The translations under genes and the position numbers were made by a program. Shown one piece after another: positions 25,366-34,135 of a stretch of 64,000 bases of DNA. How positions within the stretch are numbered: the first letter of the stretch is position 1; each line of letters opens with the position of its first letter. The stretch is taken from contig NW_024041150.1 in the NCBI RefSeq assembly GCF_014851395.1, positions 248,001 through 312,000 of the forward strand, read 5' to 3'. Under the pieces are notes generated by a model, which searched no databases, had not been told where the DNA came from, and was given only the letters and a program-made list of their open reading frames with translations. The stretch is from Micropterus salmoides (lineage: Eukaryota > Chordata > Actinopteri > Centrarchiformes > Centrarchidae).

Positions 25366-25380
25366 CCAGCAGGTGGCGCT
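25366..25380 (+). promoter_or_regulatory. CTCF-core-like site, array unit 4
   Basis: Identical 15-mer, same orientation and spacing. The partial fifth unit keeps only the 3' half at 25813-25823. Confidence 0.4.
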
Positions 25381-26261
25381 ATGACTGTGGGTGAATGTCG
25401 GCATGTACATGTGTTCAGGGCGGGACTCTCATCCTACATGTACAGTTTGGTCCAGATGTGAGCATGTACACTGAAGTTACAACAACTTCCTGTTTCATTG
25501 CGAATCATTGACGCCACGGACACGCCCATTGACGAAAACGCGCAAATAGCACAACTTTTCATCGTCAATGCCTTTAGAAGGCACAGCAGAAATTTGACGT
25601 CGATCCGACTAAATCCCTAGGAGGAGTTCGTTAAAGTACGAAGTGTGTAAATCATCCAAAAATGGCCATAAAATTCAAAATGGCCGACTTCCTGTTGACT
25701 TTAGGCTATGGGTTCTTGAGGCTTTTTGTGCGTCTTGATACGATACATGTCCCCAGAAAATTTCGTACATGTAGGTTGAACGTGAACGAGGGGCTAATCA
25801 TTTCCAATTTTCAAGGTGGCGCTAGCGAGTCATTTTGCCACGCCCATGTGCGAAACTTGTAGAATACGAAATTTTTCACCGGTTCTGACATGTTTGCAAA
25901 TTTTGGTGAGTTTTCGAGTATGTTTAGGCCATGTCATTTGGGCCTACTTTGCAGAAAAAAAAAAAAATAATAAAAAAAAAAAAATAATCCGAGCAGATTC
26001 AATAGGGACCTCGCACGGTCGTGCTCGGGCCCTAAATATGAGGTTAAAAAGAAAGAGGGGAAGAGGGAGAAATAGATTTATACAGACATAGAGAAACATT
26101 AAAGGGAAACTCTGATTCTTATTCTTATATTATATATACATCCCTTAATTATGCTAGACTGCCATGAGAATTCTGAGCTCCTCTCTCCTCCTCTCCCTCT
26201 CCATCTGTATGCATTCTTATTCCAGTAATGCATGTTACTAACTCTTCCCTCTTCCGTAGTT

Positions 26262-26588
26262 TTGTGATTTCTCATCTCATGATCTGAAAGATATCTATTT
26301 CATGTCAAGGTGACACAATAACAGGGAGTTTCTACACTTTGCCTCTCAGGGAATAGCCTACGAATACAATAGGCTCCCTGTCAACTACTCGCTAACCCCC
26401 AGACACTCAGTAGATGCATGGACGCTGCACTGCAATTGTTGCTCGAGCAGGGCATGAGGGTTCTTTTATACTTACACATCGAATCAAGGAGAGATTGAAA
26501 CCTTGGGTGATCTCCACACAGCCCAGTTGATCGTGCACCTCAACAGCCTGGGGTTTGTGATCAAGTGGGAAGAGAGCTTGTGAGAAAT
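26262..26588 (+). pseudogene. DIRS-type retrotransposon RT fragment (left half)
   Basis: The plus-strand frame reads DLKDIYF at 26281-26301, the RT motif-A region of DIRS-like elements. It then gives FLHFASQGIAYEYNRLPV (the equivalent of 'FLRFAFQG.AYQYKVLPF'), MDAALQLLLEQGMRVLLYL, and finally HTAQLIVHLNSLGFVIKWEE. The catalytic YLDD expected after LLYL is replaced by YLHIES, so the active site is lost. The frame is small and interrupted. DIRS sequence stops near 26588 and resumes at about 30120 with the RNase H/recombinase half, so the intervening DNA is a later insertion or rearrangement. Confidence 0.75.
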
Positions 26589-26622
26589 ACATTTATAAAG
26601 TTGCTGATTTTTAGGATTTCAC

Positions 26623-27019
26623 TGTAACGAACTTGTGAGAAATTAGCATTGGTCACAGGGTTTTTATTCCTAATCAAAGGGTTGTCTGATTTACAATAAA
26701 CGTCTGCTGGCATGTAGGTGAGAGTTGAAACATAGACCAGTCAAGAGACAGAGAAACATCTGATGCCACATACATTTGCATTTCCTTTCTTAGCTCAGGA
26801 AGAGTTTTGAGTGTATGCTAATACTCTGCCATTTGTTTTCCTTCATCTAGCATTTGTTGACTGTTGTTTGCTTTGTACTTGTTCTGTACTTAAGGAGAGG
26901 AAATGCTGAGTTCGGGAGAGTAACCGTGCGTTCTCTCCGTGGCCACGTTACATAAAGAAATGATTCAACACATCTATTTGACTCCGTATTCTTTGGGAAG
27001 GAAATTATTTTCCCTGACA
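26623..27019 (+). repeat. Probable 5' LTR of a retrovirus-like element
   Basis: The segment runs from TGTAACGAAC to CCCTGACA, so it starts TG and ends CA, and lies four bases before a primer-binding site. An AATAAA-like word is at about 26695 and an R/U5-like T-rich end precedes the CA. The left boundary is less certain because no second full LTR was found to compare it with. A 12-bp word CTTGTGAGAAAT occurs both just inside (26632) and just outside (26577). Confidence 0.55.
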
Positions 27020-27023
27020 TTTT

Positions 27024-27042
27024 TGGCGACGAGGATGGGATT
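27024..27042 (+). promoter_or_regulatory. Primer-binding site complementary to tRNA-Ser (GCT)
   Basis: TGGCGACGAGGATGGGATT is the reverse complement of the 3' end of vertebrate tRNA-Ser(GCT) including CCA. Nineteen consecutive bases fit, and the site lies four bases after the LTR-like CA end, where reverse transcription would be primed. The tRNA sequence is taken from general knowledge. Confidence 0.75.
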
Positions 27043-27589
27043 GGACGTTCCAGCTGATCAACGCCGAGTCAAAACACAGGTAACATTTACCGGTAGGGAA
27101 GTCCGCCTTGCAAAATGAGAGTGGAACCCGCCTCACTTTGGACCGGGTGCATCAAACTCTGGCTCATAGCCATGTGTTTGCATGATCATAATTACCGTAG
27201 TTTCGTTATACTATAAATAACACATCATAGAAAAACATTCCAGATGTTTCCCATTTAGAGTTTTAAAGAGTTTATGTGATGTGATAAGTGTTTGTTTCAA
27301 ACATTATGTTCCACTAAGGAGGGAAAATATCTGGGTGTTGTATGAGATGATAAATATAGAAAACTCTGTGATAAACTGGTTTCAGTGTCTAGCACACAAT
27401 TGTAAACGAAAACGAGTGCACCATCATGCAAGTGTCATAGGGCTGAAAGAGTTTCTCCAGAGTTAGTGTGTGTTTGACAAGTTCTGAACATATCACCATA
27501 TGGGAAGATCAGAGTGATTGCGTGAATGATAAAACCCATTGGCAAGTAAAAACAAATTTGTTCAGTGAGTCTGAGTCAGTAGGAAAAAC

Positions 27590-28529
27590 ATGGGGGGAAA
27601 AAAACAACTAAATTCTTTGCCTGACACTCTTTCAGGTTCAGCTAAAATAATGGCAGAAATATGGGGGGGAAGTGTGGTAGTTAATGTTCCACTTTGGTAT
27701 GATGTAACTGAAGGCATTTTTCCTATCCTAGGCATACTGAATACAGATTGTTTAGAGAGATGTAGAATTATGTTGACAGAGAAAGCAAAGAAAATAGGAA
27801 AGAAAAAGATTGATTAGCAAGCTTTTGAGAAATGGGAAAAAGAAGCACATTTGAGAGAAGCAAAATCAGTGGCAGGGTTAATGGTAAAACAACAGATAAG
27901 GGAGCAGTTTTAAATGATGAGAAGAAAGAGACACACAAATGGCCAGATCAGATGTTGCCACCTCCATATGTTGTCTCCAAGCCACTAATCCTTTTGTCAT
28001 TAGAGACACATATGGCAAGTACTGCCCTTTTGACTGAGAAACCCCAGGAAAGAACTGACAGACGGGGGAGAGAACATGCATTGCGTCATGACCTGAGGAC
28101 TGTTTCCCCATTTCACACACCAGTTGCTGAGAAAGGACAAAATGGGAAAAAGACTCAAATTAACTGTCCCAAGAAGTTTTTATTTCCATCAGCAGCCTCT
28201 TCCTGGCTCAGGAGAAACGGTGAAGGAAGAGACGCACACCTACTGCTTACAGTGACACCTCCAAATCCCCAGCCACCACCGACAGGAGGGCAGGAACACG
28301 CCCACTGGGAGAAGAACTACCTAATACAAAGACTGATGGTGGGAAATGGGTCACACCACTGGAACAGTCGAATGATAATGGAGAACACGGCAACAGAGGG
28401 AAGAAAAGCTGGAGAACACACCCCAGACACAACAACGCAAATCGACACAGAATAAAGTGCAAAAGATGTGGAGGTTATGGGCACATATTACGACTGTGTC
28501 CCACCCGTGAGTTCAGCCAACAAGAATAA
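27590..28529 (+). pseudogene. Degenerate retrovirus-like gag
   Basis: Gag-like pieces lie in three different frames. A first block from an MGG start (27590-27817) could be matrix. A second block (27832-28455) carries PPPY at 27958-27969, a late-domain motif that recruits NEDD4-family ubiquitin ligases during budding. A third short block has a C-x2-C-x4-H-x4-C zinc knuckle at 28458-28499, as in nucleocapsid. Stops and frameshifts separate the blocks, and the total length is short for a gag with a full capsid, so the capsid appears deleted or unrecognisable. Together with the upstream LTR-like end and the tRNA-Ser primer site this supports a defective endogenous retrovirus or a related LTR element. 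Protease, RT and envelope are not visible. It cannot make a functional particle. Confidence 0.65.
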
Positions 28530-30085
28530 CAAAGTCCAGAGGAATCCTGATCACACACATCACCTGGAGCCTCACTGTCCAGTTTCCAGGGTTTCCAGTC
28601 AGCAAAAGACATAGGATGAAGTGGAGGCAGGTCAGAGCAGTGAGCAGCATATTCACAAGTACACCACTGATGAGAGGGATAAACCAGTATTTACATAAAG
28701 ACCCTAGTCTGATTTCAGGAGAAGAAGGCCCATTGATCAAATCCAAAGTATTCCATAATGCTCTTTGAACATATTTTTCATTCCTGTCACATTTAGCCAT
28801 CAAACCTATTTACATGTAGACACCGATATTTACACACATTTATTTTTTAGAAAAAAAAAAAAAAGTAAACGACAGTTGTGAAATGTTATTCTGATACATG
28901 CAACTCCTCCATTCTGGCTGTAGAGACAAGGGGGTGGTAAATTTTCTAGATCTTAGGGGAATAAAGAAATGACCTTATGCGGTAAAGCTAATGTCATGGG
29001 GGGGGGTTTGTGGTTGATTCAGCAAAACGCACATTGAAGCATTCCTGGTTTCATCCCGACTCAAGATTCGTTTTTTGTTTCCACATTTGGCAATGGGTTG
29101 TAATTATAATTTTAAATTTGTGAGTTTCTTCCAAACCAGGGGAATTGTCAAAGTGACACAGTGTCACTATCTTGGCAGAAGACTGTCATAAGGTTTTTTT
29201 CAAATGATAAGGTGAATTTTGTTTCCAAAAGGGGTGCGTTTTTATTTGGTTTTTAATTTGGATCACAAATCGGGTACAGGAAATCCAGGAATTTACAAAG
29301 ACCACAATACTAAATTCTTTTGGCTCTAGCAGGCTAGTGCCATTCATGGATTATAATTTTTTCTTTGTGGAGATCACCACCCCAGACATGGGGAAACAGC
29401 TGGCCATTGACTGATTTTATTTTTTTGATTTTGAACTGCTAGGCAGACACATTTTTCACTGACTTAAAAGCATTTTGACTGACTTTAATGACTTGAAGCA
29501 GGATTCTGTCCAGCTCTTTTTCTTTTTTGTTTCAGACTGCTTGACTCAGCTAAATATTTCTATCTTTCTAACTTTAACTCTGTTTTTTGTTTTGTAGATG
29601 GAGTCGGTGTGGCAGCTATGTGACCTGATTTAGCATGTGTTTCTGTGTATTCTTTGTCACTAGGAACAAGACAGCACATCCAGTATGCATTAAATGGTCC
29701 TTTCTCTTCTACAGGTCCTGCCCACAAAGATTTTCTAACTAACCTGTTTTGCATTCTGTTCTCACCTACCTTCTACTGCTGTATGCAAATGGTAGAAACA
29801 TACAGGTATCTAAGGACCCGGTGATGCTGCCCTGCTTTATCCAAACTGCAGATGCTTTCCTACTGTATTTTTTCCCTTTAAAGATGTCTCCTAGCATTGA
29901 TACATGGTTAAGAACCATGTAACCACCAGGAGGGAGGGGAAATATTGTAAATATTATTGTGCGCACCAAGGTTTTTGGGGGGGGGGTTCTAATTCTTTCT
30001 GAGTGGTGTGTTGAAAATTTTGTGTTGAAAATTGTTGAAACTAATTTTGCATTCTACTAATGAACTAATGACCACTTACACATAG
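28530..30085. other. Rest of retrovirus-like insert, mostly unrecognised
   Basis: No pol or env motif was recognised. A 96-codon minus frame (28513-28803) is hydrophobic in part but unassigned. A purine-rich run GGAGGGAGGGGAAA at 29929-29942 followed by TATTGTAAAT could be a polypurine tract beside a degraded 3' LTR, but the similarity to the left LTR is too weak to confirm. Two G-runs occur at about 28998-29007 and 29977-29987. Confidence 0.35.
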
Positions 30086-30119
30086 GCATGAGAGTCCCCC
30101 CAGCAGCTGCTCAACGCCA

Positions 30120-31342
30120 CGACTCAGAGTGTATCTGTCAGAACTCAGACAGGTGACGCTTCAACTGAGCGAGTGAACAGTGCACCCCGATGTGGTTCAG
30201 CAGATCTGGGCTCGCATCGGGAGAGTGGAGGTGGATCTGTTTGCCAACCGGCACAACACTCATTGCCCACTGCGGTTCTTGATTCAGCCACAGGCCCACA
30301 CCTGGATATGGACACGTTTGCACACACGCCATGGCCAGAAGGGCTGCTGTATGCGTCCCCCCCCATCCCATCTCATCCCTCCAGTTAGGTGAGGCTGTAA
30401 CAGAGGCCTGGCCTGTACCTCTGGTCTGGGGGACTCTGTCAGAAGGGTGAGGCATCATATGCGCGATGGACCAGCCTCTCCAGATTTGGCTCCTGAAAAA
30501 GAGAGACAGACACAGGCCGGCTCTGCTGTGGTTGTACAGACCATCTGGCGGGCAGTCTCCACCACATCTTGCTGTAATGAAAAGTGGTTGGGCTTTCAGC
30601 ACTGATGCATTGAGAGGAGACGGATCCGTCTACCTGTTCGGTGGGATCTCTTCTCTTTTTCCTGCAAGGTCTGATGGAGCAGGGGCTGTCGCACTTAACC
30701 ATCAAGGTGTACACAGCAGCTTTCTCTCTTTTGACGAAGGGTTTGGTGACAGAACAGTCTTCAACCACCCCCTTGTGATGTGCCAGCTGCAGGGCGTGAG
30801 AAGACAGCGACCAGTGTCATGTCTCTCGCCGCATCAGTAGGACTTGCTACTTGTGCTGGAGACTCTAAGGTCTGCATCCTATGAGCCCCTGGAGTAGTCC
30901 TCTCAAAGAGCCTTGCTGCTAGCTCTCACGTCTGCTTAGAAAGTGAGGGAGCTGTGTGCCCTGCCGGTTCACCCCAGGTGCATGCTGCTTTGCGGTGACC
31001 ACAGTGCAGCTGGATTGAGACAAAACCCCACCTCTAACGTCCTATGTAGAGCACATAGACCCCATTCAATGCACTGGTCAGCTGTTTGTCTGTTTCAGTA
31101 GTCAGGAAGACCCTGGCCAAGAAGAGCCTGGCTGACTGGCTTTGTGAGTGAATCTCCCAAGCCTGTACACAAGCGGGAACGTAACCACCCTCAGCGGTGC
31201 CTGCACATTCCACTCGAAGTGCGGAAGTGTCTACGACCCTTTTCAGCGGGGTGTGTATCAAAGAGATCTGCAAAATGACGTATTGACAAATGACGTTTGT
31301 GCTTTTCTGTCTCTTGGATATGTCGGGCTCCTTCTCGGGATC
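30120..31342 (+). pseudogene. DIRS-type element, RNase H end and tyrosine recombinase (right half)
   Basis: The first block reads MHPDVVQQIWARIGRVEVDL then FANRHNTHCPLRF, followed after a frameshift by FAHTPWPEGLLYASPPIP. This is the conserved end of the RT/RNase H protein of DIRS elements. Recombinase-like blocks follow in changing frames: WLGFQHWC, GLMEQGLSHLTIKVYTAA, LFVCFSSQEDPGQEE, and AHSTRS at 31203-31220, the H-x-x-R box. The next conserved block reads TFVLFCLLDMSG, with Cys where the nucleophilic Tyr of the family is expected. At least six frame breaks or stops are present. The family inserts by tyrosine recombinase rather than integrase, which fits the lack of target duplication. 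Confidence 0.8.
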
Positions 31343-31947
31343 TGTTACGACCCCCTGTTGGTCTAGGGGAGTGGGGGCCATAAACATATAGGCACAACTG
31401 GTATAGATCTTAACAAGGTAACTTTTATTGGTAACAGAGAGATGTAGACAGGTAACAATAAACAAAAGGAGGGTGGACGAGGGTGCTGCGAAAATAACAA
31501 ACCAAGTTAAAATGAAAAGGTCCTGTATCTATTTATGCCGAGTTGATTCTTGCTACAAAAGAACACAAAGAGCACAGCACCCACTCCACCTGGTGAAAAC
31601 TAACACAACAGTAAACAAAACACTAAGTGAATTCCTCCACTGCATCCAATGTGGAGCTAACAAACAAAGGTATGCAAATGGTTTTCCTAAACACAATGTA
31701 CAGCTAGCAAGGAAGGAATGTGGATAGTTCCACTAAACACAAAGTACAACTAACAGGCAGGGTATGCAGTCAATACCAGCGGCACACAAGTCAATTGGCG
31801 GTGACAAGCTGCCTGGAGCAACAGGTGGACTCTCCTTATGAGCAGGAGGTAATTAATGTGGTGACGAGCCATTGGTTGAGTGGAAACAGAGGGAACACAG
31901 TAGAGGGCGGAGAGTGTGTGCTACCAATAAGTCCTGCCGTTGCGACA
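31343..31947 (-). repeat. Probable solo LTR inside the DIRS right end
   Basis: It is bounded by TGTTACGACC and GTTGCGACA. On the minus strand it starts TGTCGCAAC, contains CCAATAAAAGTTACC (poly-A signal) near its end and closes with GGGGTCGTAACA, so TG..CA ends and signal placement suit an LTR. The flanking five bases (GGATC and CCATC) match at only three positions, so a target duplication is doubtful. Confidence 0.4.
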
Positions 31948-32130
31948 CCATCTACTGAAGAGGCTGTCGGATGCTGAGGCAGTAGTCGGTAGCAACATCC
32001 TATTGGTCAGCTACGTGCACAATAACAATTTCAGTGGCCAAGTGCGTGTTTGGCGGTGGTAGTACCCACAGAGTCCAGCAGAGGGCTTCGCCTGTGCTTA
32101 TAGAACTAGGGTTACCATATCGTAACCTTT
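31948..32130 (+). repeat. Probable DIRS right terminal region
   Basis: Ends with ATAGAACTAGGGTTACC followed by ATATCGTAACC, a palindromic GGTTAC/GTAACC end that I associate with teleost DIRS terminal repeats. It immediately precedes the L1 sequence. Confidence 0.45.
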
Positions 32131-32459
32131 GTTTACACAATTTAGATTTCAGATGGAAATATTTAGGTGTTTTTGATCTGACATGGTGTAAGTAGACCAA
32201 TTCATGTTTTCTAAAACGTTTGCACCAAGGAGAACTACACCAAGGAAGATGACACGGTGAGCGTTATGTAATCTCATGAGACTTGGTGCAACTCAAACAT
32301 GCCAGCGTGCAGCTAAACAAACATTTCATTAAAACAAACAATCAGCCAATTTAAGCCAATTAACAAATACTAAACAGTCAAATCGCTCTGGAGGACCTCG
32401 AAGACGAGTGTTTGGGGGACCTTGAAGTTTACATTGACCAGTGTTTTCACCGAGTGGTC

Positions 32460-33070
32460 ATGGGAAAATCAAAGAGAAACCACAATGTAGACTCACCTGG
32501 AGCATCCCCTGGAGCAGTCTCCTCACAAGGTGCAGATTTCACAGAGATCCTGGATTCAATAGACAAGAAATTGTCTAGCTTTGATGCCCGATTATCTCTG
32601 GTAGAAGTACTTCATAAAGAGTTTCAGGCTCTGTGGGAATCGCTTGAGTTCAGCCAGAAACAGGTGGTTGAGCTTGCTCGTAGTATGCGGGATAATCTAG
32701 TAATTTCAGGAATCCCGGAGCAGGCGGATGAAGCCCCAGAGGAGACCGTAAGAAGCTTCATTCAAAATCAGCTGAAGCTCCTGGCGGAGACCGTAAAGAA
32801 CATCGGCTTCAATCAGGTGCACCGCCTGGGAGGATGGCAACCAGAGAACCAGAGGCCCAGGCCCATCATTGCAAAGTTTGAACACTTTGTAGAAGGAACT
32901 GGTTAAAGGCCGCGGCACGGAACTGAGGAACGAACTTCAGCGTGAACGACCAGTTTCCCCGGGAGATCCTGGACCGATGCAGAGTCCTGTTCCGATAAGA
33001 AAGAAGCTTATTGGAGATGGATCTTGGGCTGTCATCGTGGTGGATAAACTTTATGTTCATGGCCAGCTGT
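32460..33070 (+). pseudogene. L1-type LINE ORF1 (RNA-binding protein), frameshifted
   Basis: The start at 32460 gives MGKSKRNHN, a typical fish L1 ORF1 N-terminus; a longer in-frame start at 32412 exists but is less natural. A coiled-coil-like stretch (ILDSIDKKLSSFDARLSLVE to VVELARSM) leads into the RRM-type core RDNLVISGIPEQADEAPEET and FIQNQLKLLAETVKNIGF, then HRLGG and PRPIIAKFEHF. Around 32890-32910 the frame is lost, and the C-terminal domain continues in another frame (SPVPIRKKLIGDGSWAVIVV DKLYVHGQLY at 32980-33070). L1 ORF1 proteins bind the element RNA as trimers. The linker to ORF2 (33110-33220) is CA-rich. Confidence 0.85.
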
Positions 33071-33248
33071 ACGTGACCGAGAAACCACTCCTTGACTCCT
33101 CGGGCACACCGCCAGCACACACATGCAGGAGCATACAACATGCACACATAGACACACACATACAGGCGCATAAAACACACACACCACACACAAGGATACA
33201 ACACAAACACTGCACACACCAGACTACACTACATCCCTTAGTTGAATG

Positions 33249-33680
33249 ATGACCACACTTAAGCTCACCTCTTGGAATGTACGCGGAGCTGGTTCAAGGG
33301 AAAATAGATTTAAAAATTTTTACCATCTAAATAATCTGCAAGCACACATTGTCCTACTACAGGAGACTGATTTATCCAAGACAACAGATAAACTAACCTC
33401 TCCACAGTTTCCTCACTCGTACTCAGCCTGTTGTAACTCAAAACAAAGAGGTGTCACTATTATGATAAATAGAAAAACACACTTCAATAAGACCTCTACA
33501 ATAGATCCAGAGGGTCGATTTATTATTGTTAACATTTCTATTCAAAATACCCATTTATGCATCGCTAATATCTATGGTCCCTCGCTATTCGCCATTTTTA
33601 TAGAACCGCTAGCAGCTGCTATCAGACAAAATAAAAATATTAAAGGAATTCAAACAGAAAATGTACACCACAAGATATAA
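33249..33680 (+). pseudogene. L1 ORF2, endonuclease joined to RT by internal deletion
   Basis: The N-terminal part is an APE-like endonuclease: LKLTSWNVRGAGSRENR, then IVLLQETD with the conserved Asn and Glu, GVTIMINRK, and FIIVNISIQNTHLCIANIYG. At about 33583 the frame passes without a stop into SLFAIFIEPLAAAIRQNKNI, which belongs deep in the reverse transcriptase palm. The second half of the endonuclease, with its Asp and His catalytic residues, and the first RT motifs are therefore missing. The join keeps the frame, giving an unusual chimeric frame of about 144 codons. A stop follows near 33680. Confidence 0.85.
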
Positions 33681-34135
33681 GCCTTTATGCAGATGATGTA
33701 TTACTTTTCCTCATAAACTCACAAACTTCTCTTTCTGAGACAATCACACTTATAAATTCTCATCCATCTCAAGACTACTCCATTAACTGGAGTAAATCCA
33801 TAGGTTTACCTGTAATGTGTGATTTCCAGAGTATATCTAGAATATTAAATATCTGGGTGTCAATATCTCCTCCAGGCTGTCAGAACTGACATGGCGAAAC
33901 TACACACCTTTACTTAAATCAATAGAGGATGACCTTGTTCGATGGACATCATTGCCTATATCACTCATGGGAAGAGTCTCCACCATAAAAATGATGTTCC
34001 TACCTAAAATCAGTTACCTGTTTTCAGTGTTACCCACCAAACCCTCTGCGGTCTTGTTTAAATCACGGGGCTCAAATATCTCAAAATTTTTGTGGAAAAA
34101 TAAACCCCCACGAATCAGTTTAAAAACTTGTTATC
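33681..34135 (+). pseudogene. L1 ORF2 reverse transcriptase end and C-terminal region
   Basis: The RT catalytic box YADD is intact at 33686-33697 (SLYADDVLLFLINSQTSLSE). The later blocks PISLMGRVSTIKMMFLPKIS (from 33952) and SNISKFLWKNKPPRISLKT match the C-terminal region of fish L1 ORF2. Stops and frame changes occur between the blocks. The L1 match ends at about 34135, where composition switches abruptly to GC-rich DNA. Confidence 0.8.

Larger units (their letters stand above)
23540..25870 (+). repeat. 468-bp tandem array (four full units plus a diverged partial)
   Basis: Corresponding positions repeat exactly every 468 bases. For example the CCAGCAGGTGGCGCT word is at 23962, 24430, 24898 and 25366, and TTTGGT(T/C)CAGATGTGAGC is at 23573, 24041, 24509, 24977 and 25445. 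The middle units are almost identical over hundreds of bases, which points to recent expansion or homogenisation. The first unit and the fifth, partial one (25445-25870) are more diverged. The fifth lacks the complete CTCF-like word and keeps only AAGGTGGCGCT. Repeated 61- and 63-codon frames on both strands are by-products of the array. Confidence 0.95.
21546..26034. mobile_element. Composite GGGCCC-ended repeat carrying a 468-bp array
   Basis: The left edge reads TTAAAGCTGCAAGCAGCG followed by GGGCGGGCCCTCGCAC. The right edge is an A-rich run, then CAATAGGGACCTCGCACGG and GTGCTCGGGCCCTAA. Both edges carry GGGCCC beside a CGCAC/GTGC word, so the ends are partly inverted, and a small GCAC/GTGC hairpin sits just inside the right end. 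I recognise these edges as those of a very common non-coding teleost repeat, but cannot place it in a class; a Helitron-like or fold-back origin is possible. Inside are the 468-bp array and about 1.7 kb of unrelated DNA (about 21835-23535). No transposase or Rep/helicase frame was found, so it is non-autonomous. Confidence 0.65.

Noticed and set aside
23962..25380. CRISPR-like regular spacing
   Set aside because: The spacing is that of 468-bp near-identical tandem units, not short repeats with unique spacers.
23866..25461. Repeated 61- and 63-codon frames at 468-bp spacing
   Set aside because: They are copies of one chance frame in a tandem array. The product has no domain, and the frames occur on both strands.
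28513..28803. Hydrophobic 96-codon minus frame as an envelope or membrane protein
   Set aside because: It is on the opposite strand to the gag remnant and lacks conserved cysteines or any known motif.
29929..30085. 3' LTR of the retrovirus-like element
   Set aside because: A purine-rich tract followed by TGTAA is suggestive, but similarity to the left LTR is too weak to annotate as a feature.
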